In this document: piece by piece, positions 16,943 to 26,128 of the stretch
How the letters are laid out: every line of letters begins with the position of its first letter
How positions within the stretch are numbered: position 1 is the first letter of the stretch
Assembly: GCA_030065175.1 (NCBI GenBank)
Contig: JASJDH010000012.1
Location: 1 to 37,164, forward strand
From: Leptolyngbyaceae cyanobacterium MO_188.B28
GTDB lineage: Bacteria > Cyanobacteriota > Cyanobacteriia > Phormidesmidales > Phormidesmidaceae
Direction of reading: 5' to 3'
Length of the DNA: 37,164 bases
Notes under the pieces: generated by a model
What the model was told of the DNA's origin: nothing
The model's input: the letters and a program-made list of their open reading frames with translations, nothing else
The model's database searches: none
Program-made: the position numbers and the translations under genes

Positions 16943-18112
16943 CTATCCCGCGGAACTTTGAACTAACATTTGTTGAGGGCGACCCATGAGTTTGAGATAC
17001 TGCTCAACAGACCCCTGGATTTCAAACTGCTTCAACCAATCTTTGTGAACGATGGGATGGTTGCCTTGCAAAATAGCCAGGATAGATTCGGCCATTGCAT
17101 TGTTGTCTCCCACGGGAACTAAGTTTCCGAATTCGCCCTGATTCAAAATTTCCTCAGGACCGCTTTTGCAATTGGTTGAGACGACAGGAACACCTAACGC
17201 CATGGCTTCGATTAGGACGGTGGGCAGCCCTTCCCAAGCAGAGGACAGCGCAAATAAGCGAGATCGAGCCATATAGGCATAGGGATTGTCTACATAACCG
17301 AGTAAAGCGGCGTCTTCGGCTAAACCTAGATCGGCGATCAGCGCTTCCAGTTCGGGTTTATCCGGTCCCCAACCCAAAATGGCTAGACGGCAAGGCTGCT
17401 GCGATCGCACTTGGGCGAACGCTCGGATTAACATGGGAAAGTCTTTTTGCCGCTCCAGCTTGCCCACCCCCAGAATGACCGGGGGTTCACCCGCTTGAAA
17501 CCAGGGATGATCAACCGCGACCTCTGCTTTTTGGTAAAGATCGTCGGTAATGACGGGGTTGTAAATCGCTTCAACGGTTGCTCCGGGCGAATTAATCCAA
17601 TGCTGTAAATCATCTCGAGCCCCTTTCGAAACCGTGACGATATGGTCAGCTAGTGGATAAAGGCGTTTGACCCCGAGTGGAATCAAACGCCTTTTTAGTC
17701 CCTTGAGTTGATTGATGGAGCGAGACAAAGTGTTGTGCTCAGTGACTAGAATTTGAGTCGAAACCCCAGCCAGTCGCTTGGCTAACACAGCAATTTCATT
17801 GGCGTAATGCATCGCCGCCAGCAGCGCCAGGGGTTGCTCTCGCTTTAGATACTGAGTCAGCTTAGGTAAACTCAGAAGCGGCCGGGACGCGCCCAAATCA
17901 ACGACGCGAACAGTTGAAGGGACTTTCCAAAGATGAGGTCCCCAGGCTTTTGACAACACTAGGTCAACCTCAAAGCCATGCTGAATAAAGCCCATAGCCA
18001 AGTTCAACATGACTCGTTCAGCGCCGCCGCCGCCCAGATAGCTCAGGAAAAGGGAAATTCTCTGGGACGCCCCTTGGATGGGCTCTTGAGAAGGCTTGAT
18101 TAGATTAGACAT
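16943..18112 (-). CDS. Family 4 glycosyltransferase
   Basis: A 389-residue retaining GT-B glycosyltransferase. SLFLSYLGGGGAERVMLNLA (residues 20-39) is the acceptor-side glycine loop, LGVGKLERQKDF (214-225) the donor-side loop, and EGLPTVLIE (294-302) the EX7E pair, followed by ALGVPVVSTNCKSGPEEIL. This composition resembles GT4 enzymes of capsule and O-antigen clusters that transfer N-acetylated or neutral hexoses. It is the first gene of the minus-strand block and is followed by the GT2 gene. Its ATG lacks a clear ribosome binding site. The promoter should lie in the divergent region 18113-18955. Confidence 0.93.
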   Translation of the reverse strand: MSNLIKPSQEPIQGASQRISLFLSYLGGGGAERVMLNLAMGFIQHGFEVDLVLSKAWGPHLWKVPSTVRVVDLGASRPLLSLPKLTQYLKREQPLALLAAMHYANEIAVLAKRLAGVSTQILVTEHNTLSRSINQLKGLKRRLIPLGVKRLYPLADHIVTVSKGARDDLQHWINSPGATVEAIYNPVITDDLYQKAEVAVDHPWFQAGEPPVILGVGKLERQKDFPMLIRAFAQVRSQQPCRLAILGWGPDKPELEALIADLGLAEDAALLGYVDNPYAYMARSRLFALSSAWEGLPTVLIEAMALGVPVVSTNCKSGPEEILNQGEFGNLVPVGDNNAMAESILAILQGNHPIVHKDWLKQFEIQGSVEQYLKLMGRPQQMLVQSSAG

Positions 18113-18955
18113 TTTGTAAGAGAAATCATAGGTTCAACTGGGAATGATCGGGGGCAAGCCGGTGAACTCGCTCTTACCTTTTCTCCAGCGCCACAGAATA
18201 CATATTTTTAACTGGTTAGGTTAACTTGTCCGGAATGGTGAAAAGCCACTGGAATTAGGGCTGATCAATCGTTAAGTTGATAAATAAATGGCTTGTAAAT
18301 ACAGATATATCTCTTATAGACTGGCTCCGCTATGGGAAATTCACTGTGCAGATGAACAGGAACGTCGTTGAGATACTGAGGGCGACTTGAGGCCGCCTAT
18401 GTGTTTCTTCTGAGACATCATTTTAGTTGAGCGCTATTACCTACCCCCTTAATAATTCTTCGGATTCACTGAACCCCTACTAAACACTAACCCACCGTAA
18501 AGGTTGGATAAAATTAGCGTTTGCCGTCCGAAATCTCGCTGAGGCCGTTGAAGAAGAACGAAGATAATAGTTAGCGTGTGACAATCTGGCCATTGTGTCC
18601 ATCTTATCCTTCAAAATTTGCATACTTTGCCTTCTTTAAGGTGAATACGTTTTTGCTGTGGATGTTTCCGAAGAAATTTCGGGGGGATTGGAGTTACCTG
18701 ATACGGCGCCTGATACTGTGAAATTAATTATTTCTGATCATCTAGATTCCACTCTTCCCTTTTAGAGTATTCCTATTCAAAATTTATGAAGGCTTAACAT
18801 GCCTGTTGGCCATTCCCCTTAGAGGGAGCGGCCAAACACTAGCTTGGTTAGAAGTATCAATATTGTGGGAATAAAGTAAACACCCATAACCGCCTAAATG
18901 ATTATCTGTAGAGTGAGTGTATCCATAACGTTAATTTAAAAAATATAGAGTAGGG
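18113..18955. other. Divergent intergenic region between the two gene blocks
   Basis: This 843-bp region has no credible gene and separates the minus-strand and plus-strand halves of the locus, so it should carry promoters for both. The only clear structure is the hairpin at 18806-18835, listed separately. Two short related phrases, CCTGATAC at about 18696 and 18709, are close together. I could not assign -10/-35 boxes with confidence. Confidence 0.5.
18806..18835 (+). promoter_or_regulatory. Stable hairpin about 120 bp upstream of the first plus-strand gene
   Basis: TTGGCC (18806-18811) pairs with GGCCAA (18830-18835), and CCCT-TAG-AGGG forms a second stem inside it. No T-run follows on either strand, so it is not a standard terminator. 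A leader-RNA structure or a binding site for a dimeric regulator is possible. Confidence 0.4.
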
Positions 18956-20239
18956 ATGTCAGACAATAAGGTTCTCGGCAGTTCAGAGATAAGGATTCCC
19001 TCCTCGCCCAATGAGCGGGGTGATTGTGAGCGCACAATCATGTTATTCGACCTCTCCGTTAGGGGCCATCATCCCAGTTATATTCAACACTTAATTGATT
19101 ACTGGTGTAAGCAAATGCTCCCCGGCTGCTTGCAGATTGTTGTGTCTTCTCGATTTCCAGAAGAACATGGGGATGTGGTTGAGTTTGGTTTAACTCAGGG
19201 GAAAGGACGAGTCAAGTTCACCGCCATTACTCCTCAGGAGGAAGCGGCGCTAGGGGCTCGAAAGTCGAAAATTAAGCGCGCCCTACGCACCTTTCAAGAG
19301 TGGGGTCTTTTCCAACGGTACGCCAAAACCCTCAAGGCGGACCATTGTCTATTCATGTATTTTGATACCTGTCAGTGGCCGCTGACGTTGGGGGCTCAAT
19401 CTCCTTGCTCCTTCTCGGGTATATATTTCAGACCCACCTTTCATTACCCCCAGTTTGCGGGTTATGCGCCTTCCCGAAAGGATCGATTACAGCAATTGCA
19501 GGAGAAATTATTTCTCTTTGCAATTCGTCGGCAGTCGCGTTTAAAGACCCTATTTAGTTTAGACCCTTTTGCGGTGAAGCATCTCGAAAAAGGGAGCAGG
19601 ACTATGAAGGCGGTCCATTTGCCGGATCCCATTCAACTCAATTCGGCTTTGGATGAGCCAGTCGGCAATATCCAAGACCAGTTGGCGATTGAGCCTGGTA
19701 GGCGGGTGTTTCTGTTGTTCGGCGCTTTGACGGGACGCAAAGGCGTCCCCCAATTACTGGACGCTATTGCAACCCTTGACCCAAATCTTTGTCAGAAGCT
19801 TTGCTTGCTGTTGGTGGGGGAGTCCAATATTGCAGAAGCTTTAGAGGCTCGCATCAAATTAATTTGTCAGGAACGTCCGGTGCAAATTGTGCGGCAATAT
19901 GAGTTTGTTGCTGAAGAGACGGTGCCCGCCTATTTTCAATTGTCAGATGTCATTCTCGCCCCCTATCAACGACATGTGGGCATGAGCGGCATTTTGCTGT
20001 GGGCGGCGGCGGCCCAGAAACCTGTTCTCAGCTCTGACTATGGCCTCATGGGGGAAATTGTTCGACGACATCAGTTAGGCGTGACGGTCGATTCAACCCG
20101 TCCCGATGAAATTGCTAAGGGGTTAACGTATTTTCTCACTGAGGCGGGGGAAGCGGCTTGCGATCGCACAAAAATGAAGGCGTTTGCAAAGGCAAATTCA
20201 GCCGACCGATTCGCCGAGGTGATTTTCCAAAACCTTTAA
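18956..20239 (+). CDS. Glycosyltransferase, GT4-like (GHH subfamily, second copy)
   Basis: A 427-residue GT-B glycosyltransferase. RGHHPSYIQ (residues 36-44) and SGIYFRP (154-160) match motifs GHH and SGLYFRP of the protein at 424-1677, so the two are paralogues. The donor half has LLFGALTGRKG and, further on, LSDVILAPYQRHVGMSG with AQKPVLSSD. The first 28 residues are hydrophilic and may not be translated: the ATG at 18956 is directly preceded by GGG with no proper spacing, and Met29 (19040) would give an N-terminus more like the paralogue. It is the first gene of the plus-strand block. Which sugar it transfers is unknown. Confidence 0.85.
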   Translation: MSDNKVLGSSEIRIPSSPNERGDCERTIMLFDLSVRGHHPSYIQHLIDYWCKQMLPGCLQIVVSSRFPEEHGDVVEFGLTQGKGRVKFTAITPQEEAALGARKSKIKRALRTFQEWGLFQRYAKTLKADHCLFMYFDTCQWPLTLGAQSPCSFSGIYFRPTFHYPQFAGYAPSRKDRLQQLQEKLFLFAIRRQSRLKTLFSLDPFAVKHLEKGSRTMKAVHLPDPIQLNSALDEPVGNIQDQLAIEPGRRVFLLFGALTGRKGVPQLLDAIATLDPNLCQKLCLLLVGESNIAEALEARIKLICQERPVQIVRQYEFVAEETVPAYFQLSDVILAPYQRHVGMSGILLWAAAAQKPVLSSDYGLMGEIVRRHQLGVTVDSTRPDEIAKGLTYFLTEAGEAACDRTKMKAFAKANSADRFAEVIFQNL

Positions 20240-20291
20240 TTTCCTGGGATCCTTAGAGTTCTTTTTTATTTATTTAAACAGCGTAAATGCA

Positions 20292-22250
20292 ATGGCTTTA
20301 ATTTTACCGTTAGCTGCATTCTTACTCTTATTTCGGATATGCCATAGACGAGATACAGACTGGCGCGCTGCAGTGCTGTTAGCTGCGATCGCTTGGGGCG
20401 TATGGGTTGTTCTCACCACTGAAGTTTTAAGCCTGTTTCATTGGCTGGCTTGGGGAGGCCTCGTTCTCTCATGGGGATTGTTCGACGTCGGCTTGATCGT
20501 CTATAGTCTCCGAGCGCCTCAACCTGCGGCGTCGCCAAAGCAGACCGAAACGGGAATTAAGCTAACGCCTTTTCTGACCCTATTGCTGGCGGGGGTTATC
20601 GGCATCATTGCCGTAATCGGAGTAATCGCCCTGATCGCCCCCCCCAATAATTTAGATTCGATGACTTACCACATGGGGCGGGTAGTGCATTGGATCCAGA
20701 ACCGCAGTGTCGCTCACTATCCCACTGGCATTATTCGACAACTGTATTCAGGGCCTTTTGGGGGGTTCGCCATTACCCATTTGCAGATTTTGAGCGGCGG
20801 CGATCGCTTCGCCAATCTAATTCAGTGGTTCAGCATGGTGGGCAGCATTATTGGCGTTTCCTTGCTGGCTGAGCAATTGGGGGCGGATAAGCGGGGACAA
20901 ATTTTCGCCAGCGTCGTCTGCGCCGCCATTCCGATGGGCATTCTGCAGAGTTCCAGCACCCAAACTGACTACGTCGTTTCTTTTTGGGTAGTGTGTTTCG
21001 CCTATTTGGTTTTGCGGACCATCCAAGACAAAATGAGCTTCACCCATACCCCTGCGTTAGGCGCTAGCTTGGGTCTCGCTGTCTTAGCCAAAGGCACCGC
21101 CTATTTATACGCCTTTCCCTTTGGCGTTTGGTTAGTGTTGACCGGGGTTAAGCGGTTGGGGTGGAAGTTGTGGAAAACATTGTTATTAATGGGAACCATC
21201 GCCCTTAGCCTCAATATCGGTTACTATCTCCGGAACTATGTCCTGTTTGGCTCATTTTTAGGCAAGTCCGGACAAGGGATGGAAGCCTTTGGGGTGTCCA
21301 TCTTTATCTCGAACTTTATTCGGAATATCGTCCTGCACTTAAGCACCCCGGTTCGCTCTGTCAATCTGAAGATCATTGGCGTCGTTAATTTTTTGCATAA
21401 ACTCATCGGGGTTGATCCGAGCGATCCTCGCATCACTTCCCCCGCCGGACAGAATTTTGATATCCACAGTCTGATTAACCATGAAGACCTTGCCGGAAAT
21501 CCTGTCCACTTACTGCTGATAGTCTTATCCGTCATTTGCTTTATCGCGATCCGCAAAACCCTAAGAAATCGACAGCAATTCTTTATTGCGGCTTATTTCT
21601 TAGCAACGTTTGTGGGGTTTTTATTGTTTTGTTTATTGATTATCTGGTCGCCCTGGCGAAGTCGGCTGCATTTACCGGTTTTCGTCCTGGCGTCCGCCTT
21701 TATTGGGGTTGTGCTCACTCATTTCTTCAAAACCAAAGTCGCCAACGCCCTCGCCCTTGGACTCATTGGTTTATCTTTCATATGGGTTTGTTTTAACGAA
21801 ACTCGACCCCTCATCCTGAATAGTCAGATTGTGGAAGCTGGCAGAATTGAAAATATCTTTAACCAGACTCGCTCCGAACTCTACTTTGCCAGTGATCCAG
21901 AGCTAGGCCCCTTTTACGTTGACGCGGCTAAATTCATAAAGTCTAACACCTGTCCCAACATCGGTCTCTCCTTCGGCGGCAATACTTGGGAATATCCTTT
22001 ATGGGCGCTCTTAAAGAATCAAGCCCACCCCACCATCCGGCTGGAGCACGTAAACGTTGATAATGAATCCTCTGAAAAATATCAATCTAAACCTTTTCAG
22101 GATTTTATTCCCTGCATGTTGGTGGCGAGTGGGGTGGAGACAGCCAAAGATGAAGAGTTAGTCGCCCTCAATCAGGTCTATGTTCGAGAATGGTCGGAGG
22201 GGCCCATCAGCATCTTTCTCAATCAACCCGTCTCCAACATCAACCCTTAG
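20292..22250 (+). CDS. Multi-spanning GT-C glycosyltransferase (GT39/ArnT-like)
   Basis: A 652-residue membrane protein with about ten to twelve hydrophobic helices and a C-terminal soluble tail (about residues 510-652). The first outer loop contains NNLDSMTYHMGRVVHWIQN (119-137); the acidic residue Asp122 is placed like the catalytic aspartate of GT-C enzymes, which use polyprenyl-phosphate sugars as donors on the outer membrane face. It would add a side-branch sugar after the unit has been flipped. It starts 52 bp after the preceding glycosyltransferase gene. Family membership is by topology and this motif; a Wzy-like role is less likely, as the protein at 30800 fits that better. Confidence 0.8.
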   Translation: MALILPLAAFLLLFRICHRRDTDWRAAVLLAAIAWGVWVVLTTEVLSLFHWLAWGGLVLSWGLFDVGLIVYSLRAPQPAASPKQTETGIKLTPFLTLLLAGVIGIIAVIGVIALIAPPNNLDSMTYHMGRVVHWIQNRSVAHYPTGIIRQLYSGPFGGFAITHLQILSGGDRFANLIQWFSMVGSIIGVSLLAEQLGADKRGQIFASVVCAAIPMGILQSSSTQTDYVVSFWVVCFAYLVLRTIQDKMSFTHTPALGASLGLAVLAKGTAYLYAFPFGVWLVLTGVKRLGWKLWKTLLLMGTIALSLNIGYYLRNYVLFGSFLGKSGQGMEAFGVSIFISNFIRNIVLHLSTPVRSVNLKIIGVVNFLHKLIGVDPSDPRITSPAGQNFDIHSLINHEDLAGNPVHLLLIVLSVICFIAIRKTLRNRQQFFIAAYFLATFVGFLLFCLLIIWSPWRSRLHLPVFVLASAFIGVVLTHFFKTKVANALALGLIGLSFIWVCFNETRPLILNSQIVEAGRIENIFNQTRSELYFASDPELGPFYVDAAKFIKSNTCPNIGLSFGGNTWEYPLWALLKNQAHPTIRLEHVNVDNESSEKYQSKPFQDFIPCMLVASGVETAKDEELVALNQVYVREWSEGPISIFLNQPVSNINP

Positions 22251-22357
22251 GTCGCCGTCTAAACGAGACATCATAGGCATGCTTGCCGACGGATCTTGAT
22301 CGATTCCTCCTCTTAGACCCTTTCAGACTTGTGAGAATTAGCTTTCAGGACAAAACC

Positions 22358-23497
22358 ATGCAAAACCCTCGCATCGCTTGGCTACTCACATCCGCTTTTT
22401 ACTATTGGCATCCAACCCTGAGTTATTTGACCAAGCTATTCCCCGAAATGACTGCGTTTGCCGCCAATTGGCGGGGATACGCCCCCGGATTTGAAGATTC
22501 ATTTAATGTGGATGTGGTGGGTCAACGGAAGATCATTCCGGTGCTCCAATCCTCAACCAGTTATGGATCAAATTTCACCTACCTCCCCCTCAATATCATT
22601 GGTCGGCTACTCCGATTTAAACCCCATGTCATTTTTTCGAATTCCTTCGGCATGTGGACTATCCTGGCGCTCCTATTGAAACCCTTGGGAAATTGGAAAG
22701 TGGTGATCGCCTATGAAGGCAGTTCCCCGGGGGTCGACTATCGCAACTCACCGATGCGGCTATCCATTCGGAAAGCCATGGTTAAAGCCGCTGACGCCTG
22801 CATTACTAACAGCTATGCGGGCAAAGCCTACCTCCTGGATATCTTGGGCGCTGCCGAAAATGAGGTGTTTGTTCAGCCCTATGAGGTGCCCGCCGCCGCC
22901 TCATTGGAAGCCCAACCCCAGGAGGGGGCATCTGACTCGGATTCCTTACAGAGGCCGGTTTTTCTCTTTGTGGGGGGGGTTATTCCCAGGAAGGGACTGC
23001 GCCACTTGCTGGAAGCCTGTGTGTCGCTTAATCGCCAGGGTTGCCGCAACTACACCGTACAAGTGGTGGGAGATGGGGCGCAGCAGGCAGAATTGGAGGC
23101 CTTTTGTCAGGAAAATGACTTGACTGACCAGGTGAACTGGGTTGGACGAGTAGACTACGCTTGCATGGGGGACTATTTTCGTCGAGCCGATGTGTTTGTT
23201 CTGCCAACCTTAGAAGACACCTGGGGGATGGTTGTGTTGGAGGCCATGGTGTTAGGGAAACCCATTCTCTGTTCCAAATTGGCGGGCGCGTCTGAACTGA
23301 TTAAAGCGGGAGAAAACGGCTATTGCTTTGATCCCCATGAGGCGGACGCCTTAGCCCAATTCATGCGCCATTTTATTGACGATCCGACCCTCGCGGCTTC
23401 AATGGGACAGAAATCAACGGAGTTGATGGCCCAGTACACCCCAGAGAAAGCCGCTAATTTTTTGGCTGACGTGGCCTCTTTCACCCTTAGAAACTGA
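22358..23497 (+). CDS. Family 4 glycosyltransferase
   Basis: A 379-residue GT-B enzyme. VIAYEGSSPGVDYRNSP (residues 116-132) and DACITNSYAGKAYL (146-159) belong to the acceptor half; FLFVGGVIPRKGLRHLLEA (202-220) and LPTLEDTWGMVVLEAMVLGK (282-301) to the donor half. The frame could begin at a TTG at 22283, but I chose the ATG at 22358: the protein then starts right at the first beta strand (NPRIAWLLTSAFY), and a weak CAGGA site precedes it. The gene ends in a perfect 16-bp tandem duplication that includes the stop codon. It lies about 100 bp after the GT-C gene. Confidence 0.9.
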   Translation: MQNPRIAWLLTSAFYYWHPTLSYLTKLFPEMTAFAANWRGYAPGFEDSFNVDVVGQRKIIPVLQSSTSYGSNFTYLPLNIIGRLLRFKPHVIFSNSFGMWTILALLLKPLGNWKVVIAYEGSSPGVDYRNSPMRLSIRKAMVKAADACITNSYAGKAYLLDILGAAENEVFVQPYEVPAAASLEAQPQEGASDSDSLQRPVFLFVGGVIPRKGLRHLLEACVSLNRQGCRNYTVQVVGDGAQQAELEAFCQENDLTDQVNWVGRVDYACMGDYFRRADVFVLPTLEDTWGMVVLEAMVLGKPILCSKLAGASELIKAGENGYCFDPHEADALAQFMRHFIDDPTLAASMGQKSTELMAQYTPEKAANFLADVASFTLRN

Positions 23498-23513
23498 CAC
23501 CCTTAGAAACTGA
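23482..23513 (+). repeat. 16-bp tandem duplication across a stop codon
   Basis: CACCCTTAGAAACTGA occurs at 23482-23497 and again, perfectly, at 23498-23513. The first copy ends with the TGA stop of the glycosyltransferase gene. Perfect identity suggests a recent replication-slippage event; the reading frame is not altered because the first copy still ends in the stop. Confidence 0.95.
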
Positions 23514-23555
23514 CTTAGAGATGATTCTCTCAGAATTACTGTGGGAGCAACCCCT

Positions 23556-24812
23556 ATGACGACGTTGAAAATCTTAGCCTCCGCCTATGCCTGTCGACCA
23601 GGAAAGGGGTCTGAACCGGGGATTGGTTGGAACCTAGTGCGGGAGCTGGCTAAGGAACATCAAGTCTGGGTGTTAACGCGGGAAAACAATCGTCCAGCCA
23701 TTGAAGCTGAGCTTGATGCGCATCCCATCCCGACCTTGCAGTTCATCTATTGCGATCTGCCGGGCTGGATGCAACGATTGAATCGGGGACAGCGGTTGGT
23801 TCAGATCCATTATTACGGGTGGCAGATTGTCGCCTACCTCACCGCCCGTAAACTGCATGCCGAAATTGACTTCAGTTTGGCCCATCACATTACCTATGTG
23901 AAGTATTGGAGTCCTAGTTTCCTGTCTCTCCTGCCCATTCCTTTTATCTGGGGGCCTGTGGGGGGAGGGGAGTTCGCCCCTAAGCCCTTCCAGGTAGACT
24001 TCGGTTGGCGAGGCCGTCTCTATGAACTCTCCCGGGATATTGCCCGGTGGGCGAGTGAACTAGATCCGTTTGTGCGGATGACGGCCCGCCGGAGTCGAAT
24101 CGCCCAAGCTACGACGGAGGATACGGCTAAGCGGCTGCGGCTATTAGGCGCCGAAGCGGTGCAGGTCCAATCTCAGTTGGGGTTATCAGAGGCGGAAATT
24201 ACTCAGTTGATGCAACATCGCCCCCCCTCTCGAGAGGACATTCGATTTATCAGTATTGGCCGTCTCCTACATTGGAAAGGGTTTCATCTGGGGCTACGGG
24301 CGTTTGCCCAAGCTGACTTGCCCAAGCAAGCTGAGTATTGGATTGTAGGGGAAGGACCGGAACGGAAGCGTCTAGAGGCTTTGGCGGAGACGTTAGGCAT
24401 TGCGGAACGGGTTAGATTTTGGGGTAATTTACCCCGACCCAATGTCCTGGAAAAACTGGGAGATTGTCTGGCGTTAATCCATCCTAGCCTGCACGAATCT
24501 GGCGGCCTGGTTTGTTTAGAAGCCATGGCGGCGGGGCGCCCGGTTATTTGTTTAGATTTGGGGGGACCCGCGCTCCAGGTGACTGAGGAGACTGGATTTA
24601 AGGTTGCTGCAGACGTCCCTGAGCAGGCGGTGCAGCGTTTGGCCGTCGCCATCGCCCGGTTAGCCCAAGATGCCGACCTATGGACTGAGATGAGTCAAGC
24701 GGGTCAACTTCGAGTGAACCAAATGTTTCATTGGCGGATCAAAGGGAAGTTGTTCACTCAACTGTATAAAAATGTGTTGGAACAGGCATGCTTAACGGAG
24801 TCTATTCACTAA
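23556..24812 (+). CDS. Family 4 glycosyltransferase
   Basis: A 418-residue GT-B enzyme. The N-terminus LASAYACRPGKGSEPGIGWN (residues 7-26) is a recognisable acceptor-side loop of one GT4 subgroup of exopolysaccharide clusters. FIWGPVGGGEFAP follows in the middle, and the donor half has ISIGRLLHWKGFHLGLRAF and LIHPSLHESGGLVCLEAMAAGRPVICL split by a short loop. I chose the ATG at 23556 over the upstream GTG (23541), because GGGAG at 23543-23547 is then correctly spaced as ribosome binding site. It lies 58 bp after the preceding GT4 gene and 37 bp before the next, so it is inside an operon. Confidence 0.92.
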   Translation: MTTLKILASAYACRPGKGSEPGIGWNLVRELAKEHQVWVLTRENNRPAIEAELDAHPIPTLQFIYCDLPGWMQRLNRGQRLVQIHYYGWQIVAYLTARKLHAEIDFSLAHHITYVKYWSPSFLSLLPIPFIWGPVGGGEFAPKPFQVDFGWRGRLYELSRDIARWASELDPFVRMTARRSRIAQATTEDTAKRLRLLGAEAVQVQSQLGLSEAEITQLMQHRPPSREDIRFISIGRLLHWKGFHLGLRAFAQADLPKQAEYWIVGEGPERKRLEALAETLGIAERVRFWGNLPRPNVLEKLGDCLALIHPSLHESGGLVCLEAMAAGRPVICLDLGGPALQVTEETGFKVAADVPEQAVQRLAVAIARLAQDADLWTEMSQAGQLRVNQMFHWRIKGKLFTQLYKNVLEQACLTESIH

Positions 24813-24849
24813 TTTATTTGCAAATTTATGGGAGTTAAACAGTCGGGAA

Positions 24850-25983
24850 ATGAAAACGGTTGTCATGTTTAGTAGTTTGCTGCTGCCCCCTTCCCAGACG
24901 TTTATTAAGGCTCAAGCAGAGGAATTACAACAGTTTATCCCCTACTATGTTGGCTGTCGCCGGGTTCAAGGGTTAACCCTGCCTGAAGACCGGACACGGG
25001 TGATTAACCAAGGGAATCTTTTGGGGGTGGCTCAAGAAGTTCTGTTCAAGGTGTCCGGATTCGCTCCCAAGTTATATCAAGAAGTCAAACAGTTAAATCC
25101 GGTTTTAATTCACGCCCAGTTTGGCTTGAGTGGGGCGCTGGCGCTGCCCTGGGCGCGATCGCTCAAAATTCCGTTGCTGGTCCACTACCGTGGAGCAGAC
25201 GCCACCATACGAGAAGAACACGCCCGCTATTCCTCCCTCAACCACTGGACTTATTTCCGTCAGCTTGAAGCCCTCAAGCAGGAAGCTCGTCTGTTCCTTA
25301 CGGTGTCTAAATTCATTGGGGATAAACTCCTGGAGCAAGGATTTCCACCAGAAAAAGTGAGACCCCATTACCATGGCGTAGATGTCACGCAATTTTGCCC
25401 TGACCCAGCGGTGTCGCGTCAGCCTGCCGTGTTATTTGTTGGGCGGCTAACGGAAAAGAAGGGCGTCCAGTATTTAATTGAAGCGATGGCTCAGGTGCAA
25501 GCGATTCTGCCAGAGACAGAATTGGTGATGATTGGCGATGGCGATCTCCGCCCTGAGTTAGAAGCCCTTGCCGCTAAAAAACTTCGTCGGTATCAATTCC
25601 TGGGTGTTCAACCCCAAACCGTAGTCAAAGAGTGGATGAATCGCGTTTCTATACTTGCAGCGCCTAGCGTCACGGCATCCCAGGGCGATTCCGAAGGATT
25701 GCCCAATGTCGTCCTCGAAGCTCAAGCTATGGGGTTGGCGGTGGTGAGTACGCTCCACGCGGGCATACCCGAAGCCGTGATCCATGAAGAAACCGGCTTT
25801 TTGGCGCCCGAGCGCGACGTCGAAAAGCTGGCGGACTATTGTTTGAGACTTCTGAAGGATCCTGAATTGAGGAACCGGTTTAGCGCCACCGGGAGGGAAC
25901 ATGTGGAAAACAATTTTAATCGGCATCGACAAACCCGAGTCCTGGAAAATATTTACCAAGACATCCTACAAAACCAACTGTAA
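24850..25983 (+). CDS. Family 4 glycosyltransferase, WcaL/colanic-acid-type
   Basis: A 377-residue GT-B enzyme. LPPSQTFIKAQAEEL (residues 12-26), LIHAQFGLSGALALP (86-100), LVHYRGADA (110-118) and HYHGVDVTQF (173-182) are typical of the WcaL-like GT4 group in colanic acid and related clusters. The donor half has VLFVGRLTEKKGVQYLIEAM (194-213) and later DSEGLPNVVLEAQAMG with the EX7E pair, then VVSTLHAGIPEAV. It follows the previous GT4 gene after 37 bp and is followed by a 145-bp gap and the sulfotransferase gene. The transferred sugar (glucose or galactose in relatives) cannot be fixed from sequence. Confidence 0.92.
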   Translation: MKTVVMFSSLLLPPSQTFIKAQAEELQQFIPYYVGCRRVQGLTLPEDRTRVINQGNLLGVAQEVLFKVSGFAPKLYQEVKQLNPVLIHAQFGLSGALALPWARSLKIPLLVHYRGADATIREEHARYSSLNHWTYFRQLEALKQEARLFLTVSKFIGDKLLEQGFPPEKVRPHYHGVDVTQFCPDPAVSRQPAVLFVGRLTEKKGVQYLIEAMAQVQAILPETELVMIGDGDLRPELEALAAKKLRRYQFLGVQPQTVVKEWMNRVSILAAPSVTASQGDSEGLPNVVLEAQAMGLAVVSTLHAGIPEAVIHEETGFLAPERDVEKLADYCLRLLKDPELRNRFSATGREHVENNFNRHRQTRVLENIYQDILQNQL

Positions 25984-26128
25984 AGGTCCAAGCCAATTTA
26001 CCTAGCCGGGCTCAGACCGTTGTAGCGACTCAAAATGGTGAATTCGCTTGAACCGGGTTTTCCCCAATAGGACTAACAAATTTCTCTAAATAGACTATTT
26101 CTGACTAGATTCCTATCCAATACCAACT

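Noticed and set aside
17095-17478. 127-codon plus-strand frame
   Set aside because: Antisense to the GT4 gene at 16943-18112, with no recognisable motif.
18806-18835. Rho-independent terminator
   Set aside because: The hairpin has no following T-run on either strand and no gene ends close to it.
22283-22357. TTG-initiated 25-residue N-terminal extension of the GT4 gene
   Set aside because: The extension is not of GT4 type, and the ATG at 22358 starts right before the first beta strand.
22713-23123. 136-codon plus-strand frame inside a glycosyltransferase gene
   Set aside because: It is a shifted frame of the GT4 gene at 22358-23497; its composition (many Pro, Arg, Trp) is that of a shadow frame.
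25558-25959. 133-codon minus-strand frame
   Set aside because: Antisense to the WcaL-like gene, whose donor-site motifs occupy this part.
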